From: Sphingobium vermicomposti
GTDB taxonomy: Bacteria > Pseudomonadota > Alphaproteobacteria > Sphingomonadales > Sphingomonadaceae
Direction: 5' to 3'
NCBI RefSeq assembly: GCF_011762025.1
Contig: NZ_JAASQR010000002.1
Coordinates: forward strand, 310,001 to 374,000
DNA length: 64,000 bases
A model generated the notes under the pieces. That model saw only the letters and a program-made list of their open reading frames with translations. It did no database searches and had not been told where the DNA came from. Numbering within the stretch: the first letter of the stretch is position 1; every line of letters begins with the position of its first letter. The translations under genes were made by a program, and so were the position numbers. Shown here piece by piece: positions 24,220 through 33,779 of this stretch.

Positions 24220-26457
24220 TCAACTCGGGCCTGCTATGGCAGACGATGCAGCCTTGTTGTCTGCGACGTCCTTCTGAACCGGACCATAGCTGGCCAGCAT
24301 CACGTCCGCGAGCTTCTGTGGGTCGAGGATGCAGGTAACATACTCCAGGCGACGATAGCCGAGGCGGGTTTCGCTGATATGGGGATCGAGCGCTGTCAGC
24401 TGCTTCGCCACCACAGAGTTCTGTCCAAGATAAGTACAAAGATCGCTGGTCTGGAATGCCGCTCCCGCCCAGAGCGACAGCGGTTCTTCGCCACCAACAA
24501 GGATACCGGCGCTGACGACATTAATGAATTCATGAGCTTGCCGCACAGGGTGGCCCTCAAGGTTGGCCCCGTGGAAGACCCGGTTTGCGATGATGATCCC
24601 GGTGTGGATGTGGCTTGTCGGCTTGACGTTCCAGCCCAGCTTGGCAAACAATTGCTTTTGATGGGCCGGTTGCCCGAAGATGCTCGCACGCACGTTGAGC
24701 TGATCTCTGCCGACCTTCACATGATCGAAGCTGTTGCGCATCTCGTGCGTCGAGCAGGGGTGATAGGCATTCTTGCATTCGAACAGAAAAAGCGTGTCGT
24801 CGCGCCAAGCGACGATGTCGAGCTCCATGTCCTTGCCACCGGCCCTGATCTTGAAGTCGCCGCGTACCTTAAACCCTGCTGCATCCAGGGCTCCGCATAC
24901 TGCCGCGTGCATCTTGTCGATCCGTCCGAGCGTGCCCTTCCGGAGCCGGTTGGCCACAATCATGTTGCGCACCAGATTAGAGGCTGCAACCACATGGGGG
25001 GCGATGGCATAATAGCTGCCGAGATCGATGAACGGCGTATATTGGATGTCTAGATGGTCCTTGCTGAGGTCCATCGTGAGCATCGCGATGATTTGGCGTG
25101 CCTTTGCCTCATCCTGAAAAACGAGGTTCAGGTGACGGATCAAACTGTCGTGCGACACGATGACGACCGTCGAGGTATAGGTCAGACGCATGCGTTCAGC
25201 CTCGTCTTCGACCTTCTCGATCTCCTTCTGGAAGAGGCAGCTGATGAAATTGAAGTAGCGCTGTAACCGGAAAATATCACCCGACGTCACGCCGTCGCTC
25301 AGCGGGAAAAGCAGCTCGGCCGGTTCCGCGAAATGGTCGACATCGAGGATGAGAAGGCTCTCCATCTCCTCGCGGTAAACAGTCTCCGGCTCGAAAAGAC
25401 CGAAGAGTTGGGGCATCTCCGGGAATCTCAGCCTTATCCGTCTGACAGGCGTCTCGACGCTCTCGATGAACGGCGAGAACAGGTCCTGGGCAAATCCTTC
25501 CTCGATCAACTCGCTCAGGCGGGGAGGCGCCTTTTGATCATCGAGCCGTCTGGCTCGCATCATCGTCTGGTTAATGCTCTGAATATAGCCGAGCCGAATC
25601 GATTTCTCGATATCGGGATCTGAGGAAAAGATACGCACTGTCTCGCCGTCCAGGCGGGCCTCATAAGGAAGGCCGTCGATCAGCGTCTCGGCCTCCTTGA
25701 ATTTCACGATCCGCACGGCGGCAAGAAATAATCGCTCATAGACGGCCATGTCTGCTGCGATGGCCTTCTGATCGACGTGGTTGCAGCAGTTGTCGGTGAG
25801 CGTGAACAGACCATTATAGGTGGCTATGATCAGCGACACCGCATCCGACAAATCCTCTGAGGAGTAGTGATCGGTGTCGAGCGAGCCCTTCGTCGGATCG
25901 TTCAGCCAGCGATGGTAATAGCGGCTGTTAATCACCACAAGAATCGTCTTGATCACCACATCCTTCCTGGTCCGCAGAATCTGGACCATCTCGTGATGAA
26001 GGCTGCGCACATTAGGCGCGAGCTTGCTCATCGCGATCAGGGAATTCAGATAGGCCAGCCTGTCCGGGCGGGCGCGGAAGATTGGTTGCAGCTTGATAGC
26101 TGCCCTCGCGATGTTCGCGATCAGCGTGGCGTTGAAGCCATATTTCGATGCCCGCAATCTGCCGTGCCGCCGAAGTAGCCCGATTGCCTGATCCGAATCG
26201 ACAAACATCATGGCAAGTGCTGAAGACATGGCCTCATGAGGCCTGCCACGCTCGAGGTGCCGCTGCAGGATCGGGATGTATGCCTCAAGCGCCTCGTTCA
26301 GAACCTTTGACGGGGCAGGGCGTGTCAGACCGCCGAGCACCGCTGCCATCCTGTCCCAGCTTCTGGCATGTAGAAGGGCCGCCGCGATGGTGTCTATCGC
26401 TGTGCTATCTGAGACCGGCTGACCCGTCATAGGCTCCATGCTTCCCTTCGATCCCAT
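24220..26457 (-). CDS. Unknown 745-residue protein with C-terminal PD-(D/E)XK-like nuclease domain
   Basis: Last gene of the four-gene defence-like operon. The first 500 residues are mostly helical, with no membrane segment and no known motif. Around residues 520-560 a restriction-like core is visible: GGKDMELDIVAW (Asp) and TLFLFECKNAYHP (Glu-Cys-Lys). A further domain follows with GIIIANRVFHGANLEG. It is therefore probably a nuclease or a nucleic-acid-binding subunit. The ATG at 26457 follows the HNH gene's stop by ten bases; a TTG at 26460 and an ATG at 26439 are alternatives. Base use is like the neighbours, so it probably travels with the operon. Confidence 0.65.
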   Translation of the reverse strand: MGSKGSMEPMTGQPVSDSTAIDTIAAALLHARSWDRMAAVLGGLTRPAPSKVLNEALEAYIPILQRHLERGRPHEAMSSALAMMFVDSDQAIGLLRRHGRLRASKYGFNATLIANIARAAIKLQPIFRARPDRLAYLNSLIAMSKLAPNVRSLHHEMVQILRTRKDVVIKTILVVINSRYYHRWLNDPTKGSLDTDHYSSEDLSDAVSLIIATYNGLFTLTDNCCNHVDQKAIAADMAVYERLFLAAVRIVKFKEAETLIDGLPYEARLDGETVRIFSSDPDIEKSIRLGYIQSINQTMMRARRLDDQKAPPRLSELIEEGFAQDLFSPFIESVETPVRRIRLRFPEMPQLFGLFEPETVYREEMESLLILDVDHFAEPAELLFPLSDGVTSGDIFRLQRYFNFISCLFQKEIEKVEDEAERMRLTYTSTVVIVSHDSLIRHLNLVFQDEAKARQIIAMLTMDLSKDHLDIQYTPFIDLGSYYAIAPHVVAASNLVRNMIVANRLRKGTLGRIDKMHAAVCGALDAAGFKVRGDFKIRAGGKDMELDIVAWRDDTLFLFECKNAYHPCSTHEMRNSFDHVKVGRDQLNVRASIFGQPAHQKQLFAKLGWNVKPTSHIHTGIIIANRVFHGANLEGHPVRQAHEFINVVSAGILVGGEEPLSLWAGAAFQTSDLCTYLGQNSVVAKQLTALDPHISETRLGYRRLEYVTCILDPQKLADVMLASYGPVQKDVADNKAASSAIAGPS

Positions 26458-26467
26458 CAACGCCCTG

Positions 26468-27418
26468 TCACGGGGCTGCTGTTGGGGGGGGCGCTAGGCG
26501 CGCCTTGAACGCATCGAGCCATGCCGATGCCATTGACGCATAGGGCGATCTCTCGTCGGTGGCTGCCTTGAGCTCTTGCAGCGTGCGATCCCGCAGAAGA
26601 CGCAGACGCGTGGACACGCCCTCCGCGGGCGTGCCGGCGATAGCGTCCTTGGCGGCAGGCTCTTCAAGGCGAGCTATCGAAGCGGCAAGATCAATCGCCA
26701 TGTCACCCAGAAACTCCAAACGGCGCAGGAGCCGTGTGCGATCCTCGACCAACCGCTGACGGTTCAGTCCGAATATCTGGATAGACACAGCGCCCCGCTC
26801 CGCATCGCCAGGAGCTCCGGTCGGGACGATCAGGCCCGCGGGATGCGCCGGGTCGAAGCTATAGCAAAGGAAGCGGGCCGGATCGTCCCGGCAAGGATCG
26901 AGGAGAAGGGCGTGCTCGGCCGTGACATCGCCGGTTTCGTCCCTTGCTCTAGTCCCCGTAGCAGCCAGGGGGAAGCTGTCCTTCTTGCCCGCTTGCAGCC
27001 GGACGGGCTTTGTTGCCGCGGCAAGGTCGGCAAGATTGGCCGATACCCTGAACAGGCGTTGTTCGCGCTTGCGGTTACAGTCGATGCAGCTGGGCAGCAA
27101 ATTATCCCACGCCATGGCGAGCCACCAATAGCCCTCATGGGTGTCGTCTTCGGCGACCGCACCCTTGGGCCGATAATGCTCGATATCGACCGGCATCATC
27201 GCGGCGTAGGGCGCCTCGCAATAGGCACATTTCCCATGGAATAGGGTCTCGAGCGCCAGCCGCACGTCGGCGCCCTTATAGGCTTTATATTTGAAAGCCT
27301 TCTTTTTCGGATCGGGGTCTGTGCGGTGGTCTGCGGCCTTCTTGCGCTCATCCGGCCCAGCACCGCCGGGTTCCAGCGACTGGGGGGCAGCGATGCTGGT
27401 GCGATCGACACGGCGCAT
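26468..27418 (-). CDS. HNH endonuclease, PtuB/retron-effector type
   Basis: A 316-residue nuclease. The HNH core is complete: Cys64 and Cys67 (GKCAYCE), His81 (DIEHYRPKG), WWLAMAWDNLLPSC with Cys111 and Cys114, and CNRKRE with Asn115. This is the layout of PtuB of Septu systems and of the HNH effectors of retron Ec78-type systems. A basic N-terminus (residues 25-50) precedes it. It starts three bases after the stop of the HNH-ATPase gene, so the two are surely co-expressed. Expected to be the DNA- or RNA-cutting effector, controlled by the ATPase. Confidence 0.8.
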   Translation of the reverse strand: MRRVDRTSIAAPQSLEPGGAGPDERKKAADHRTDPDPKKKAFKYKAYKGADVRLALETLFHGKCAYCEAPYAAMMPVDIEHYRPKGAVAEDDTHEGYWWLAMAWDNLLPSCIDCNRKREQRLFRVSANLADLAAATKPVRLQAGKKDSFPLAATGTRARDETGDVTAEHALLLDPCRDDPARFLCYSFDPAHPAGLIVPTGAPGDAERGAVSIQIFGLNRQRLVEDRTRLLRRLEFLGDMAIDLAASIARLEEPAAKDAIAGTPAEGVSTRLRLLRDRTLQELKAATDERSPYASMASAWLDAFKARLAPPPTAAP

Positions 27419-27421
27419 GGC

Positions 27422-29728
27422 TCAGAGAAGCTCCAGAGCCCGCAGGATTTCATCCTTGGCCTCCTGCCGCATGGCCTGAAGGGCCGCACTGCTTGCGGCT
27501 CGCCGCTTTGCCAGATACTGCGCCACGGCCTCCTGCACGAGCCGATGCACCTCGCTTGAACCAACAGGCAGTGCCGCAGCAATATCCGCCTCGAATGCCC
27601 GCAGCACGGGCTCATCCTCTGCCAAGAGCGTGCCGCGCGCCTGTGCGGCGATGAGGTCGCCGATCCGAGCCAGCCTGCGGTCCGAGGCGGCGTCGTCGCT
27701 CGACAGCATCTGAAAGAAATCCGAGGTCAGCAATTGCTCCACCCGCAGGGCGCTGACGGGCGGCAGGTCCTTCATGCGCTCGACCAGGATGGGCAGCTGG
27801 CTGGGTTGTGTCGTATCGCTTGCCGCGATGCGCTGCAGGACAGCGACCTCACCGTCGCTCATGCCGCGCAGACAGAGCGGATCATGGGTGGTCACGATGA
27901 AGGTCATGCCGGGCAAGGCTCTTCGCAGGCTGGTCATGACCTGCACCTTCCAGCGCGGATGGAGATGAGCTTCAATCTCGTCGATCAGCACCACGCCCTG
28001 GGCTGTCTGGAAGCTGTCGAAGCTCTCATAAACGGAAGGGTCAAGCAGCCCTTTCATGATGTCGCACACCATGGCGAGCATGGAGCGGAAGCCCGATGAG
28101 ACAGCCTGCAGAGGCGTGCGGCTGTAGCGTACGGTTCCGCCGGGTTCGGTGAGCGAGGTCACCATCCGCAGCCGTCCCCGCTCACGCTGGATGACATCGA
28201 ACTCGCCTTCGATGGACAACAGGTCTCGCAATGTTCGGATGACTAGATTGAACGCGTCCTCGGGAAGACGCTTCAGCCATGGCTCGGGATTGGGCAGGGT
28301 GCTGCCATCGAACAGGTTACGGATATGCTCATGGGCTGCGGATTTCCGCGTGCCCGACAGATAGCGGCGAAAGGCGCCATAGGCAAAAACGGGAACTTGG
28401 CCATTGCCGAAATCGCCTTGAACCTGGGGGGATCCCCTCTCGATTGTCAGGCTGACATGCTGGCCATTCGCGAGCGAGATATCGATGCTCGCGCGGCGAA
28501 GCGGACCGGCTCTCTCCACGCCCAGCTGCGTGGGGTCGAGAACCAGCCCCGACCAGCGCAGGCCAAGCCGACTTCGAGCCTGTGGCGGTGCGAGCGCAAG
28601 CGCGATCGCCTCCAAGATTGAACTTTTGCCCGTCGCATTCTCGCCCAGGATCACGAGCGAGGGCGCGGAGGGCAGGGAGGGATCATCCAGCGAACGCTGT
28701 GGCGACTGGAAAGCAAGGTTTAGATGCTCGATGGATTTGAAGTTGCTGATCTCGACAGAGGCAAGCGGTGTCCGCAGGGAGAAAATCCGGCCCAGCCCCC
28801 AGCGGCCGCCCCGTAGCCCGTCGTCCTCCATCGCGAGGGCGGACATTGCATCCTGGAATTCGGCCTTCGCATCCGGCTGATTGGCAAGCCTTGCGAAGTA
28901 GGCTTGAATATATGGCCGGGTCGTGCGCCACCGCCGCCCGGTGGCGCCGTTAAGCCACCGTGCGAGACGGCGCAGAAGCAGATACCATGTCCCGCCAAAG
29001 GGCATGGCTCCGAAATCGAACAATGCGGTCCAGTCATCGTCGCGAGGCAGCGCCGAACAATATTGCAGCAAATGGGCGAGATGTCCGGTGCGCGCCTGAT
29101 ACGCCTGGTAGCGTTGATGGAGCCGATCGCTTCTGTTCAGGTCATGCACGATGATCGTGGTCTCGCCGGCCTGCGACTCGCCGATGAGTTCGCCATCAAG
29201 CTTGGGCAGAAGATGCCGCTCGAAAGCTGTCTCGGTTGTGGGGTCGAGGAGAATGGGAGACTCGCGTGGCGGGAAGGCTGGCCAGCGCCCGTCGCCGTTT
29301 CGGATATAGAGGTCGACCTGGTCCTGCGGCGGCAAGGCAGCGCGCACGCCCCGAACGGGAAATTGCGGCTCTTGCGGAATACATGTCTCGCATACCGGCA
29401 AAAGATTCTGCCACGCGTCGGCCAGCCAGAGATAATAGAGATGGCCGTTGCCGACATCGGTAAGCGGCAGCGCATTGCCGCTGGGACGAAAGCGGTGAAC
29501 AAATAGCCTGTCTTCCGCCTCGCAATAGGCGCAGCGACCGCCCGTCATCGCAGCGAGGGCGTCTGCGGCCTCACTGTCATCCGGTCCCAGCCCCGGCGGA
29601 GGGACGCCTGTCTGAGCGCGTCTGTGCGGCTCCAGCTGCCAGAACTCCCGCATAATTTGCCTTGCCTGCCGCACTCTGGGGCTGACAAGCACGGAGGGCA
29701 CGCTGCTAGGCCGCTCGATATGTTGCAT
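27422..29728 (-). CDS. HNH-like domain fused to AAA (PtuA/OLD/ABC-like) ATPase
   Basis: A 768-residue fusion. Near the N-terminus is an HNH-type zinc module: Cys66 and Cys69 (GRCAYCE), His78 (VHRFRPSG), Cys113 and Cys116 (PVCETC). It lacks the final Asn of a canonical site. The C-terminal half is an SMC/OLD-type ATPase: VEISNFKSIEHL, Walker A GENATGKSS (about residue 360), signature SSGFRSML (about 550), Walker B VVLIDEIEAHLHPRW (about 580) and VTTHDP. The ATG at 29728 has GGAGG eight bases upstream and lies 19 bases after the upstream gene's stop; a start at 29830 would overlap it. It resembles PtuA and PtuB joined in one chain. Confidence 0.8.
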   Translation of the reverse strand: MQHIERPSSVPSVLVSPRVRQARQIMREFWQLEPHRRAQTGVPPPGLGPDDSEAADALAAMTGGRCAYCEAEDRLFVHRFRPSGNALPLTDVGNGHLYYLWLADAWQNLLPVCETCIPQEPQFPVRGVRAALPPQDQVDLYIRNGDGRWPAFPPRESPILLDPTTETAFERHLLPKLDGELIGESQAGETTIIVHDLNRSDRLHQRYQAYQARTGHLAHLLQYCSALPRDDDWTALFDFGAMPFGGTWYLLLRRLARWLNGATGRRWRTTRPYIQAYFARLANQPDAKAEFQDAMSALAMEDDGLRGGRWGLGRIFSLRTPLASVEISNFKSIEHLNLAFQSPQRSLDDPSLPSAPSLVILGENATGKSSILEAIALALAPPQARSRLGLRWSGLVLDPTQLGVERAGPLRRASIDISLANGQHVSLTIERGSPQVQGDFGNGQVPVFAYGAFRRYLSGTRKSAAHEHIRNLFDGSTLPNPEPWLKRLPEDAFNLVIRTLRDLLSIEGEFDVIQRERGRLRMVTSLTEPGGTVRYSRTPLQAVSSGFRSMLAMVCDIMKGLLDPSVYESFDSFQTAQGVVLIDEIEAHLHPRWKVQVMTSLRRALPGMTFIVTTHDPLCLRGMSDGEVAVLQRIAASDTTQPSQLPILVERMKDLPPVSALRVEQLLTSDFFQMLSSDDAASDRRLARIGDLIAAQARGTLLAEDEPVLRAFEADIAAALPVGSSEVHRLVQEAVAQYLAKRRAASSAALQAMRQEAKDEILRALELL

Positions 29729-29747
29729 CGGTCCTGCCTCCGTCCGA

Positions 29748-32700
29748 TCAGTCCGCGCCGGGAAGCGCTTCAAGCTTTCTCGTGAAGGCCGCAGCCGCAG
29801 ACGCTTCCCAGGCGGCAAGATCGCCATCATTCACGGCATGGCGATGCGCTGCCACATGCATATATTCGCGGTAGCGCGGAACGGGGTGGGTTGCCGCAAG
29901 GTCGCGGATCGCATGATAGGATAGCGCGCCCGGAATCCGGTCGAGCAGGGCGAACAGACGTTCCCGCGCATTCTGGGCGTCATCCTGCATCGTGGGGGAG
30001 TAGACCCCCTTGCCAGCTCGCTCGATATCGTCCCCGGCCGGTATTTCGCGGTGCATCATCAGATAGAGATCCTTGAGATGCGACGGCTTTCTGAATAGCC
30101 CCAGCATATGAGTGGGGCTATGATCACTCCGGCCGCCCAGCAGGGCGACAACGAAGGTCATCGCGAAGCGTCGGCGATCGTCCAGCGTGCCTGAGGCAAA
30201 GAGCGCGTCGAGTGCCCGAATGGCCGGAGCCGGCTCGCTATCAACCCAGAGCGCATACCAGATGGGCCGTTGATCCGCAGGCGTCGTGGCATCGTTGATT
30301 TTGCTACGCGCCAAAGCGGCGATCTGAGCCGCAGTCGCGCCTTGTCCCTTCAGGATGATGGTACGCATGTAGCTGAGCGCGCCGACGCTTGGTGCATGTT
30401 GAACCGAGAGCCAGGCGAACAGCTTCGTCGCGACCTCCTCCTGCAGCCAGGGCCCATGATAGATGATGTCGCTCAGGATGTGGCTGAAGGATCCCTCTGC
30501 GGGCGTGTGCGCAAGCTCCCAGAGAATTTCGGACCAGAGGAAGTCAAGGCTCTCGGTAGGCCACTGACGGTAGAAGGCCTCGAACCAGCGGGGGAAACCG
30601 TTCAGTTCCCAGGGCACATAGCGCAGGGCACGACGGACCTGCGCCTTGGTGAGAGCCGCGATCGCGCCGTCACCGGCGAATTCGATGTCGAGGCCGGCCA
30701 TGGCGAAGATGAGGGCATAGGGAATACCGCTTGTGTCAGCGCCCTCGGATCGCAAAGCCGGCTTGAAGGTGCGCCAGAAGGCTACGGCGGCATCCCTGTA
30801 GGCGGTCGCGACCTCCTCGCCGAACTCGAGGATGAGCGCTGACCAGTTGGCGCCCTGCGCGCGGCTCCGGCGCATCCCGCTGCCCTCGATCATCCTCAGC
30901 AGATGATAGTGGATTGTGCTGAGCTTCCCGCGTCCGACACCGGGAGGATTACGCACCTTACCGGGGTCGGCCCGGAGGTCGGCGACGAAGAGGGCGCGAT
31001 CTTTCTCTTCCTCTTCCTTACGTTTTTTGCGGTCCCGCTTATATTTCTGGTCCATGCGCTTGATGCGCTCGCTCTCCTGACTGGGCGGCGGGTCGAGCTT
31101 GAGCGCGAGTGTCTCGGAAAGCGCCGCGTCACCGGCAACGGCTGCGCGCAGCTCCTCGAGCCAGTCTGCGGGCCGTCCAGCCTCTACGAACGTGGTGAAG
31201 CTGCGCGCCAATGCGAGCTGCCGGTCGTCGGCCGCTTCCTTCGATCGCACCCAACCCAATGTCCTCGCAAAGCTCGTCGCATCGAACGACCAGAAATGCC
31301 CAATGAATGTGATCGGCCAGTCGTCGACCAATCGGCCGTCCTCGGCGCGTTTGGACTGCCGGTACTGCTGTGCCGTATACCAGAACAGCGCGTCATTGAC
31401 CTCGGGCCAGGCCGGCACGATTTCATGAATCTTTGTTTTGCGATCGTCGATATCGTCGCCCCGCCAGAAGCGCAGAGCGGGCAGCGCTGCCAATATGGCC
31501 AGACAGGCTTCGTCGAGCGCAGCCAGAGAGCGGGCGAGGATCAGCTGCTCCACGCCGTAGAGGGTCGGGCTCATCAACCACTGATATGTCTCCGAGACAC
31601 TGCACTCGAAGCGCTCGACATGGGGTTCGCGCGCCAGAAACTCTCCCAACGCCTTTGTCAGGCTAAACAGCAGCGCACGGCCAGGAGGCTCCGCCAACGC
31701 AGCTCGCTCGATGAATTGGTTCAGGGCCTGGGTAAGGCCGGAGACCTCAAACTCCTTGCGCGGTTCCAGCAGGCCGATCGATTCGAGAAGCAACGGCACT
31801 GTCACGGCGTCGGCAGGCGCATATTCCGCAAACTCGGCGAGCAGACGGCGGGGGAGGGGCTCGCCTCCAACGTTGAATGATCGCCATAGCTCATGAATAT
31901 CGTCGATCAAACCCACGGTGGCGACCGCGCGGATGGCCACAAGGCGCGCGTAAAGCCCCCTTTGCGGATCTGCGGCGACAGCGCTCATCTGCGACACGCA
32001 GCCGGCAAGCTCGCCTTGCCAGACGAGGCGGCCCAACACGAAGAGGGCCTCGTCATTGTCGCGATAGCGCTCGATCAGGGCTTTGACAGAGGGCTCCAGG
32101 TCACGATGCGCGATTTTCGCGATCTCGCTATTGTCCAAACCGCGCAGGTCGGACGTAGGCTCGACCACGCGTTCAAGCAGGGTGGTCAGAAGGCTTTGCC
32201 TGATGTCCGGCGGCAGAGATGCGGCATCGCCACCCTCGATCGCAATCTCCGGATTGGTAGCAAGGATGCGGTCGCGAATGGGGGCGTCGAACAGGATGAG
32301 CCAGGGCATCAGCGGTCGCGTCCGCGGCGGCGTGATGGCGACGCCATAGGAAGTCTTGAACAAATGAGGCCTGATCTCCTCCCGTCCACCTCGGCGGGCA
32401 AGCTGGCTGGTGGTCCATTCAGCGGACAGCAATTCCCGGACCTCACGGTGCCGGAACCGGACCTCGCCGAAAATGGGATCGCTGAAAACGCCCGACCCCA
32501 GCACGCCCTCGACGGCCTCCTCTTCAAGGTCCAGCGCCTGCGCAGCGCCCAGGGCGCCCGTGCTCCCCTTGCCTGGCATCCGGATGTTCGACAGGCCTGT
32601 AAAGGTTGCAATGACCGCAAGACGCTGCACGGCGGCCATCGCCTCTACCTCGTCAAAACCTCCCGCGCTCGCCTCTGCCGCTTGTGCGAGCAAGCGTCGG

Positions 32701-33545
32701 ACACTGCCCTGGAGGACCGAGAGCCGGCTTCCGAGCTCGCCGTCCGTCAACCATGCCGAGATGAGGTCCTGAAGATCGAAGGGCGATCGCGCCAGAGCGA
32801 GCAGGCTGCCCCGCTCGAGGGCCTCATGAAAGGCATTCGCATCGGCCACGCCGCGATGACGGGCGAACGTCCCAATGTCGGCGTCTTCCAGAGGCGCCAA
32901 AAGATAGACCTGAGGGCTGGGCTCTGACTGTTCGTCCTCATCAACTTCCTGGTCGAAAGCGCTGTCAACCGCGCTCTCATCCTCATCCTCTCCGGTGTCG
33001 CCGACGGCTTCCGAGCGGCTCGCGGTATAGGGCAGCACTTCGTTGATCAGCGACTGGTCGAGTGTTGGTCGCCAGGCATAGGGCCGGCTCGATATGTAGA
33101 TATGGGCCCGCTGGAGGGCGCCTTGCAAACGAGCGGCAAAGGCCTCGACGGCACGCTCGAAGGCGCGCGGTTCGGCGAGCCGGATCTCATCCACTGAATC
33201 CAGAAAGAACCATGCTTCGTCGTTGCCGGCCAGCCACTGGTCAAACGCCTTGGCGGAACCGATCTCGAAGGAAGTGCCGAAGGAATCGTCGATATCCTCC
33301 AGCTTGAGAAAGAAGGAGGCCCGGCCGGAGCCGATAAGCTCTTCGGCCTTTGCCTTGAGTTCATAGGTCTTACCGGCACCTGCGTCTGCCAGGATGACGA
33401 CACGATACTGCTCTAGAAGAGTAGGCCATGCTTTACGGGTGCTTCGGCTCAGACTCGGCCAGAGCTCGTCGAGCGGGATATCATCCTTGAGATAGGCTAG
33501 GGGTACAGGCGTGAAGCGCCGCTGGAGGGGAACTGCCGAATTCAT
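29748..33545 (-). CDS. NACHT-like (STAND-type) P-loop ATPase, 1265 residues
   Basis: First gene of the four-gene operon. The N-terminus leads directly into a P-loop domain: Walker A DAGAGKT (residues 54-60), Walker B FFLDSVDE (113-120) and a sensor-like ISSRP (151-155), as in NACHT NTPases. The long remainder is helical and repetitive, as in the sensor arm of STAND proteins. About two-thirds along is a very charged linker (KRDRKKRKEEEEKDR). No nuclease or other effector domain is seen in it, so the effectors are probably the nucleases downstream. The ATG at 33545 has GAGGGG about nine bases upstream; a longer frame to 33626 lacks such a site. Confidence 0.72.
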   Translation of the reverse strand: MNSAVPLQRRFTPVPLAYLKDDIPLDELWPSLSRSTRKAWPTLLEQYRVVILADAGAGKTYELKAKAEELIGSGRASFFLKLEDIDDSFGTSFEIGSAKAFDQWLAGNDEAWFFLDSVDEIRLAEPRAFERAVEAFAARLQGALQRAHIYISSRPYAWRPTLDQSLINEVLPYTASRSEAVGDTGEDEDESAVDSAFDQEVDEDEQSEPSPQVYLLAPLEDADIGTFARHRGVADANAFHEALERGSLLALARSPFDLQDLISAWLTDGELGSRLSVLQGSVRRLLAQAAEASAGGFDEVEAMAAVQRLAVIATFTGLSNIRMPGKGSTGALGAAQALDLEEEAVEGVLGSGVFSDPIFGEVRFRHREVRELLSAEWTTSQLARRGGREEIRPHLFKTSYGVAITPPRTRPLMPWLILFDAPIRDRILATNPEIAIEGGDAASLPPDIRQSLLTTLLERVVEPTSDLRGLDNSEIAKIAHRDLEPSVKALIERYRDNDEALFVLGRLVWQGELAGCVSQMSAVAADPQRGLYARLVAIRAVATVGLIDDIHELWRSFNVGGEPLPRRLLAEFAEYAPADAVTVPLLLESIGLLEPRKEFEVSGLTQALNQFIERAALAEPPGRALLFSLTKALGEFLAREPHVERFECSVSETYQWLMSPTLYGVEQLILARSLAALDEACLAILAALPALRFWRGDDIDDRKTKIHEIVPAWPEVNDALFWYTAQQYRQSKRAEDGRLVDDWPITFIGHFWSFDATSFARTLGWVRSKEAADDRQLALARSFTTFVEAGRPADWLEELRAAVAGDAALSETLALKLDPPPSQESERIKRMDQKYKRDRKKRKEEEEKDRALFVADLRADPGKVRNPPGVGRGKLSTIHYHLLRMIEGSGMRRSRAQGANWSALILEFGEEVATAYRDAAVAFWRTFKPALRSEGADTSGIPYALIFAMAGLDIEFAGDGAIAALTKAQVRRALRYVPWELNGFPRWFEAFYRQWPTESLDFLWSEILWELAHTPAEGSFSHILSDIIYHGPWLQEEVATKLFAWLSVQHAPSVGALSYMRTIILKGQGATAAQIAALARSKINDATTPADQRPIWYALWVDSEPAPAIRALDALFASGTLDDRRRFAMTFVVALLGGRSDHSPTHMLGLFRKPSHLKDLYLMMHREIPAGDDIERAGKGVYSPTMQDDAQNARERLFALLDRIPGALSYHAIRDLAATHPVPRYREYMHVAAHRHAVNDGDLAAWEASAAAAFTRKLEALPGAD

Positions 33546-33779
33546 TCGAACAAACCCCTCAGTTCCGCCTAGCGATCTGTTCGATATCCCATGGCGCCCG
33601 AGAAAGCTTGGGCACCAGCCGGTCACTATGAAAAAACAAGATGTCCCCCCTTGAAGGCGATAAAGCCATGGAGATCACAGTTGCAAATATTGGCAGGATT
33701 GGAAAGGAGCAGACGCAAGGCTTTGGCGCTATTTGTCAGGATTTGGCGTTCTGTAAATAGGGTTCAGCCCGACCAGCTG
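33546..33779. other. Spacer between the two defence-like units
   Basis: About 235 bases upstream of the NACHT gene. It must hold the promoter of the four-gene operon. A weak pair TTGCAA and TTTATCG with 17 bases between is visible on the minus strand near 33665-33695; it is not strong enough to call. No gene supported. Confidence 0.4.

Noticed and set aside
30903..31880. 325-codon plus-strand frame
   Set aside because: Antisense to the NACHT gene; no motif and shadow composition.
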